From: Rivularia sp. MS3
Lineage (GTDB): Bacteria; Cyanobacteriota; Cyanobacteriia; Cyanobacteriales; Nostocaceae
DNA: 64,000 bases
Direction of reading: 5' to 3'
Assembly: GCA_019192545.1 (NCBI GenBank)
Contig: JAHCMI010000021.1
Span: 1-64,000 of the forward strand
The notes below the pieces were generated by a model. That model did not search any database and was not told the origin of the DNA. It worked only from the letters and a program-made list of their open reading frames with translations. Shown piece after piece: positions 61,665 to 64,000 of this stretch. A program made the translations under genes and the position numbers. Each line of letters opens with the position of its first letter. Position 1 is the first letter of the stretch.

Positions 61665-62752
61665 AAATAGCTTTTTTATCTGGAGCAAACTCAATCCATA
61701 CCGTAAGATGGGTTAACGCTTTAGCTGAAAGAGGATACGAGGTACATTTAATTACGCAACATCAAGCAATAGATTCAATACATAATAGTGTTATCCTCCA
61801 CACATTACCCTTTAAGTCTTTATTAGGCTATTATCTTAATACATTCTCTTTAAAGAGAATTTTAAAAAATATTTCACCGCAACTGCTCCACGTTCATCGG
61901 GCTAGCGGATATGCAACTCTTGCAAGATTAAGTGATTTTCATCCTTTCATACTCTCGGTTTGGGGTAGCGATGTTTATGAATTTCCTTACAATTCACCAA
62001 TTCACTATAATACCGTCAGAAATAATCTTCTCGCTGCAGATTGGGTTTGCTCCACTAGCGAGGTAATGGCAAAACAAACAAAAGATATTTGTCCTGAACT
62101 AAAAAATCTGAGTATTACTCCATTTGGTATTGATATGGAAAAATTTTATTCTAATGCTGAATATAAAAATTCAAATGTTATTACTGTAGGCACTATTAAA
62201 ACTCTTGCTCCTAAATATGGAATTGACATTCTTATAAAAGCCTTCGCTAAAGTGCATAAAGAGTTAGGAAATAATGTCCCTGATATTGCGAATAAACTAC
62301 GTTTATTAATTGTAGGAGGAGGTAAAGACCAAGAAAAACTAGAACTATTAGTCAAACAATTAGAAATTACAGAAATAACTAAATTTACTGGTAGAGTTAG
62401 TCATATAGAAGTTCCTAAATATATGAATCATCTAGATATATATGTCGCCGTTAGCAGATTTGATAGTGAAAGCTTTGGTGTTGCTGTAATAGAGGCATCA
62501 GCTTGTGCTTTACCTGTTATTGTTTCTAATGTTGGGGGATTACCAGAAGTAGTTCAAAATGAAGTAACAGGAATTATAGTTGAACAGGAAAATATTCAAT
62601 CTACAGCAGACGCAATAATTCGATTCATTCAAGACCCTATTTTGCGAAAAAATATGGGAACTGCTGGAAGACATCATATATTAGAAAATTATGAATGGAA
62701 TGAAAATGTTACTCGAATGGAAAAGGTTTATGAACAGGTTTTATCTAGTTAA
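61661..62752 (+). CDS. family 4 glycosyltransferase
   Basis: This 363-residue GT4 enzyme begins 'MKIAFLSGANSIHTVRWVNALAERGYEV', has 'LSVWGSDVYEFPY', 'ADWVCSTSEVMAKQT' and 'ITPFGIDMEKF' in the N-terminal domain. The donor domain has 'VGTIKTLAPKYGIDILIKAF', 'LLIVGGGKDQEKL', and the E-x7-E motif 'ESFGVAVIEASACALPVI'. It likely adds one sugar of the repeat unit in the cytoplasm. The start overlaps the previous gene by ATGA, so the two are translationally coupled. After it a 170-base gap precedes the heparinase-like gene. Confidence 0.9.
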   Translation: MKIAFLSGANSIHTVRWVNALAERGYEVHLITQHQAIDSIHNSVILHTLPFKSLLGYYLNTFSLKRILKNISPQLLHVHRASGYATLARLSDFHPFILSVWGSDVYEFPYNSPIHYNTVRNNLLAADWVCSTSEVMAKQTKDICPELKNLSITPFGIDMEKFYSNAEYKNSNVITVGTIKTLAPKYGIDILIKAFAKVHKELGNNVPDIANKLRLLIVGGGKDQEKLELLVKQLEITEITKFTGRVSHIEVPKYMNHLDIYVAVSRFDSESFGVAVIEASACALPVIVSNVGGLPEVVQNEVTGIIVEQENIQSTADAIIRFIQDPILRKNMGTAGRHHILENYEWNENVTRMEKVYEQVLSS

Positions 62753-62922
62753 AATATATCCATTTTTATTTTAATAGAGAGCACTATTTCTATTATTTAC
62801 TTAACGTATAAATCAATTTAATAATGACAACTACTATACTCTTAAGGGACTGTAGAAAAAGTTTTAGTATAAATCATAGACTTTTGTACGTTTGAATTAA
62901 AAATAGCGGAGGCTGCAAAACA

Positions 62923-64000
62923 TTGAACCTTGGTCTTTGGTGGCGCACAATTCGCGACATACCACCCCGTCAACTAGCTTATCGGGTGGAATTTGAAATT
63001 AAAAAGCGCTCCTTTCCTAAATTACCTTCATTTATAGGTCGTCCTTTAGCTTTGGGAAAAGAAATCCCAACACCAGCATTAAGAAAAGACTACCTCAAAG
63101 CTCTAGAGTTACCCAACCCTATCGCTATAGTTAATTCACCAGCAGATACCTACACCTTCACCTTTCTCAGTCAAACTAGAGAACTAGATTTCCCCATTAC
63201 CTGGAATAGCTCCAATTATTCCAGGCTTTGGCAATTTCACCTTCATTATTTTGACTGGATTCGGGATATCTTGGTGAAAGCTTATCAAGAAGGGCAGATA
63301 GATGATTACAACTTAGGTAAAATCCAACATATAATTGCTGATTGGATTGCAGCGAATCCGCTCTATTCCTTCGATGGCTGGCATCCTTACACTACTTCAT
63401 TAAGAATAGTTAACTGGACATACGCAATTGCAGCAATTCCCAGGTTAAACAATCCTACAATAACTACTTCTCTTTGGCATCAGGTTAATTATCTCCATCG
63501 CAACAAGGAATATTTTGCAGGAGGAAATCATCTCCTAGAAAACCTCCGTGCTGTGATAATTGGCGGATTAAACTTCAACCATCCCAGAGCAGAAAAAATG
63601 GTTCGGGTAGCAGTTAATCAACTCTCCCAACAATTATCCTTGCAAATCTTACCTGATGGAGGTCACTACGAACGCAGTCCCATGTATCATCTCATTGTGA
63701 TGAACTTAGTTGCGGAATCAGTGGCTTGCTTAGGTTGTGCTGGATGGACTGTTCCAGATGAAATACTTAATCATCTGGCGCAAATGCTACAGTTTGCTCG
63801 GGGAATTCGCTTAACTAATGGGAGCTATCCTCTTTGGAATGATGCAGCTTATAACGGAGTTCAACCACTTGATGAAATAATCAGTTGGGTTAGCCAGCTT
63901 TTAGCAGGTAAGGGAGATGTAAAAGAAGATTCTGCACTTAATAATTCAACTTATCAATTAACTGATGCGCTACATCAAAGATTGGTTAATAATATAACAA
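62923..64000 (+). CDS. heparinase II/III family protein, partial (runs off the window)
   Basis: An open frame of 359 codons starts with TTG at 62923, eleven bases after a GGAGG site, and continues to the window end. It encodes the alpha/alpha-toroid part of a heparinase II/III or alginate-lyase-like polysaccharide lyase. The features are 'WWRTIRDIPPRQLAYRVEFE' at the start, 'WNSSNYSRLWQFHLHYFDWI', 'GGNHLLENLRAVIIGG' and 'LPDGGHYERSPMYHLIVMNL' with the catalytic-type Asn, His and Tyr. Such genes are frequent in exopolysaccharide clusters, where they may trim or edit the polymer. No ATG start fits better. The C-terminal beta-sandwich is outside the window. Confidence 0.85.
   Translation, partial: MNLGLWWRTIRDIPPRQLAYRVEFEIKKRSFPKLPSFIGRPLALGKEIPTPALRKDYLKALELPNPIAIVNSPADTYTFTFLSQTRELDFPITWNSSNYSRLWQFHLHYFDWIRDILVKAYQEGQIDDYNLGKIQHIIADWIAANPLYSFDGWHPYTTSLRIVNWTYAIAAIPRLNNPTITTSLWHQVNYLHRNKEYFAGGNHLLENLRAVIIGGLNFNHPRAEKMVRVAVNQLSQQLSLQILPDGGHYERSPMYHLIVMNLVAESVACLGCAGWTVPDEILNHLAQMLQFARGIRLTNGSYPLWNDAAYNGVQPLDEIISWVSQLLAGKGDVKEDSALNNSTYQLTDALHQRLVNNIT

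Overview
This AT-rich window looks like chromosomal DNA of a filamentous, probably heterocyst-forming cyanobacterium (Nostocales; a Rivularia/Calothrix-type genome would fit, but that is a guess). The evidence is the heterocyst-glycolipid-type (hgl) polyketide genes, DevB/DevC-type exporter subunits, HIP1 octamers (GCGATCGC) inside many genes, a PEP-CTERM protein, a DUF760 protein, and abundant heptameric tandem repeats (STRRs) between genes. I saw no rRNA, tRNA, CRISPR array or intact insertion sequence.

Layout. 1-4034: housekeeping and small genes (a membrane-anchored unknown, DUF760, a class V aminotransferase) and a relic of a pentapeptide-repeat gene. 4035-11562 (minus strand): two glycosyltransferases, a truncated glycosyltransferase copy beside a 100-bp MITE-like palindrome, a DUF2141 secreted protein, an extended SDR/epimerase, and devC plus devB but no devA. 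12892-14301: a ParB-like domain fused to a decayed DNA methyltransferase. 15219-32678 (plus strand): a small unknown gene, then hglE (KS-AT-ACP-ACP-half KR), a C-terminally anchored membrane protein, hglD (KR-DH), hglC (KS-CLF-AT), a PfaD-type enoyl reductase and hglB (ACP-thioester reductase). Together 4035-32678 reads as a locus that could build, reductively release, glycosylate and export a long-chain polyketide-type lipid.

32679-41200 is mixed: a P-loop gene fragment, a PEP-CTERM protein, a DoxX protein, ureidoglycolate lyase, DUF4330, a two-gene molybdenum hydroxylase (xanthine dehydrogenase type) and DUF2459. The ureidoglycolate lyase and the hydroxylase hint at purine/ureide use. A Uma2 gene (41200-41786) is frameshifted by a 20-bp repeat insertion whose in-silico removal restores the frame exactly.

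41944-64000 is a surface-polysaccharide region: a Wzc-type tyrosine kinase, a VapBC-like toxin-antitoxin pair, a zinc-motif unknown, a WecC-type dehydrogenase, and a tightly packed, mostly overlapping series for a pseudaminic-acid-like nonulosonic acid (pseB, pseC, an aldo/keto reductase, pseF, a second cytidylyltransferase, an SDR, a pseG-pseH fusion, pseI). Wzx, an unrecognised GT-B-like protein, Wzy, two glycosyltransferases and a heparinase II/III-type gene that runs off the end follow.

The most unusual points are the hgl locus with a separated KR didomain, an extra membrane protein gene and adjacent devBC; the ParB-dead-methyltransferase fusion; the extended nonulosonic acid cassette; and the way heptamer repeats supply the last codons and stops of several genes. 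All functions are inferred by reading the protein sequences; no database search was run.
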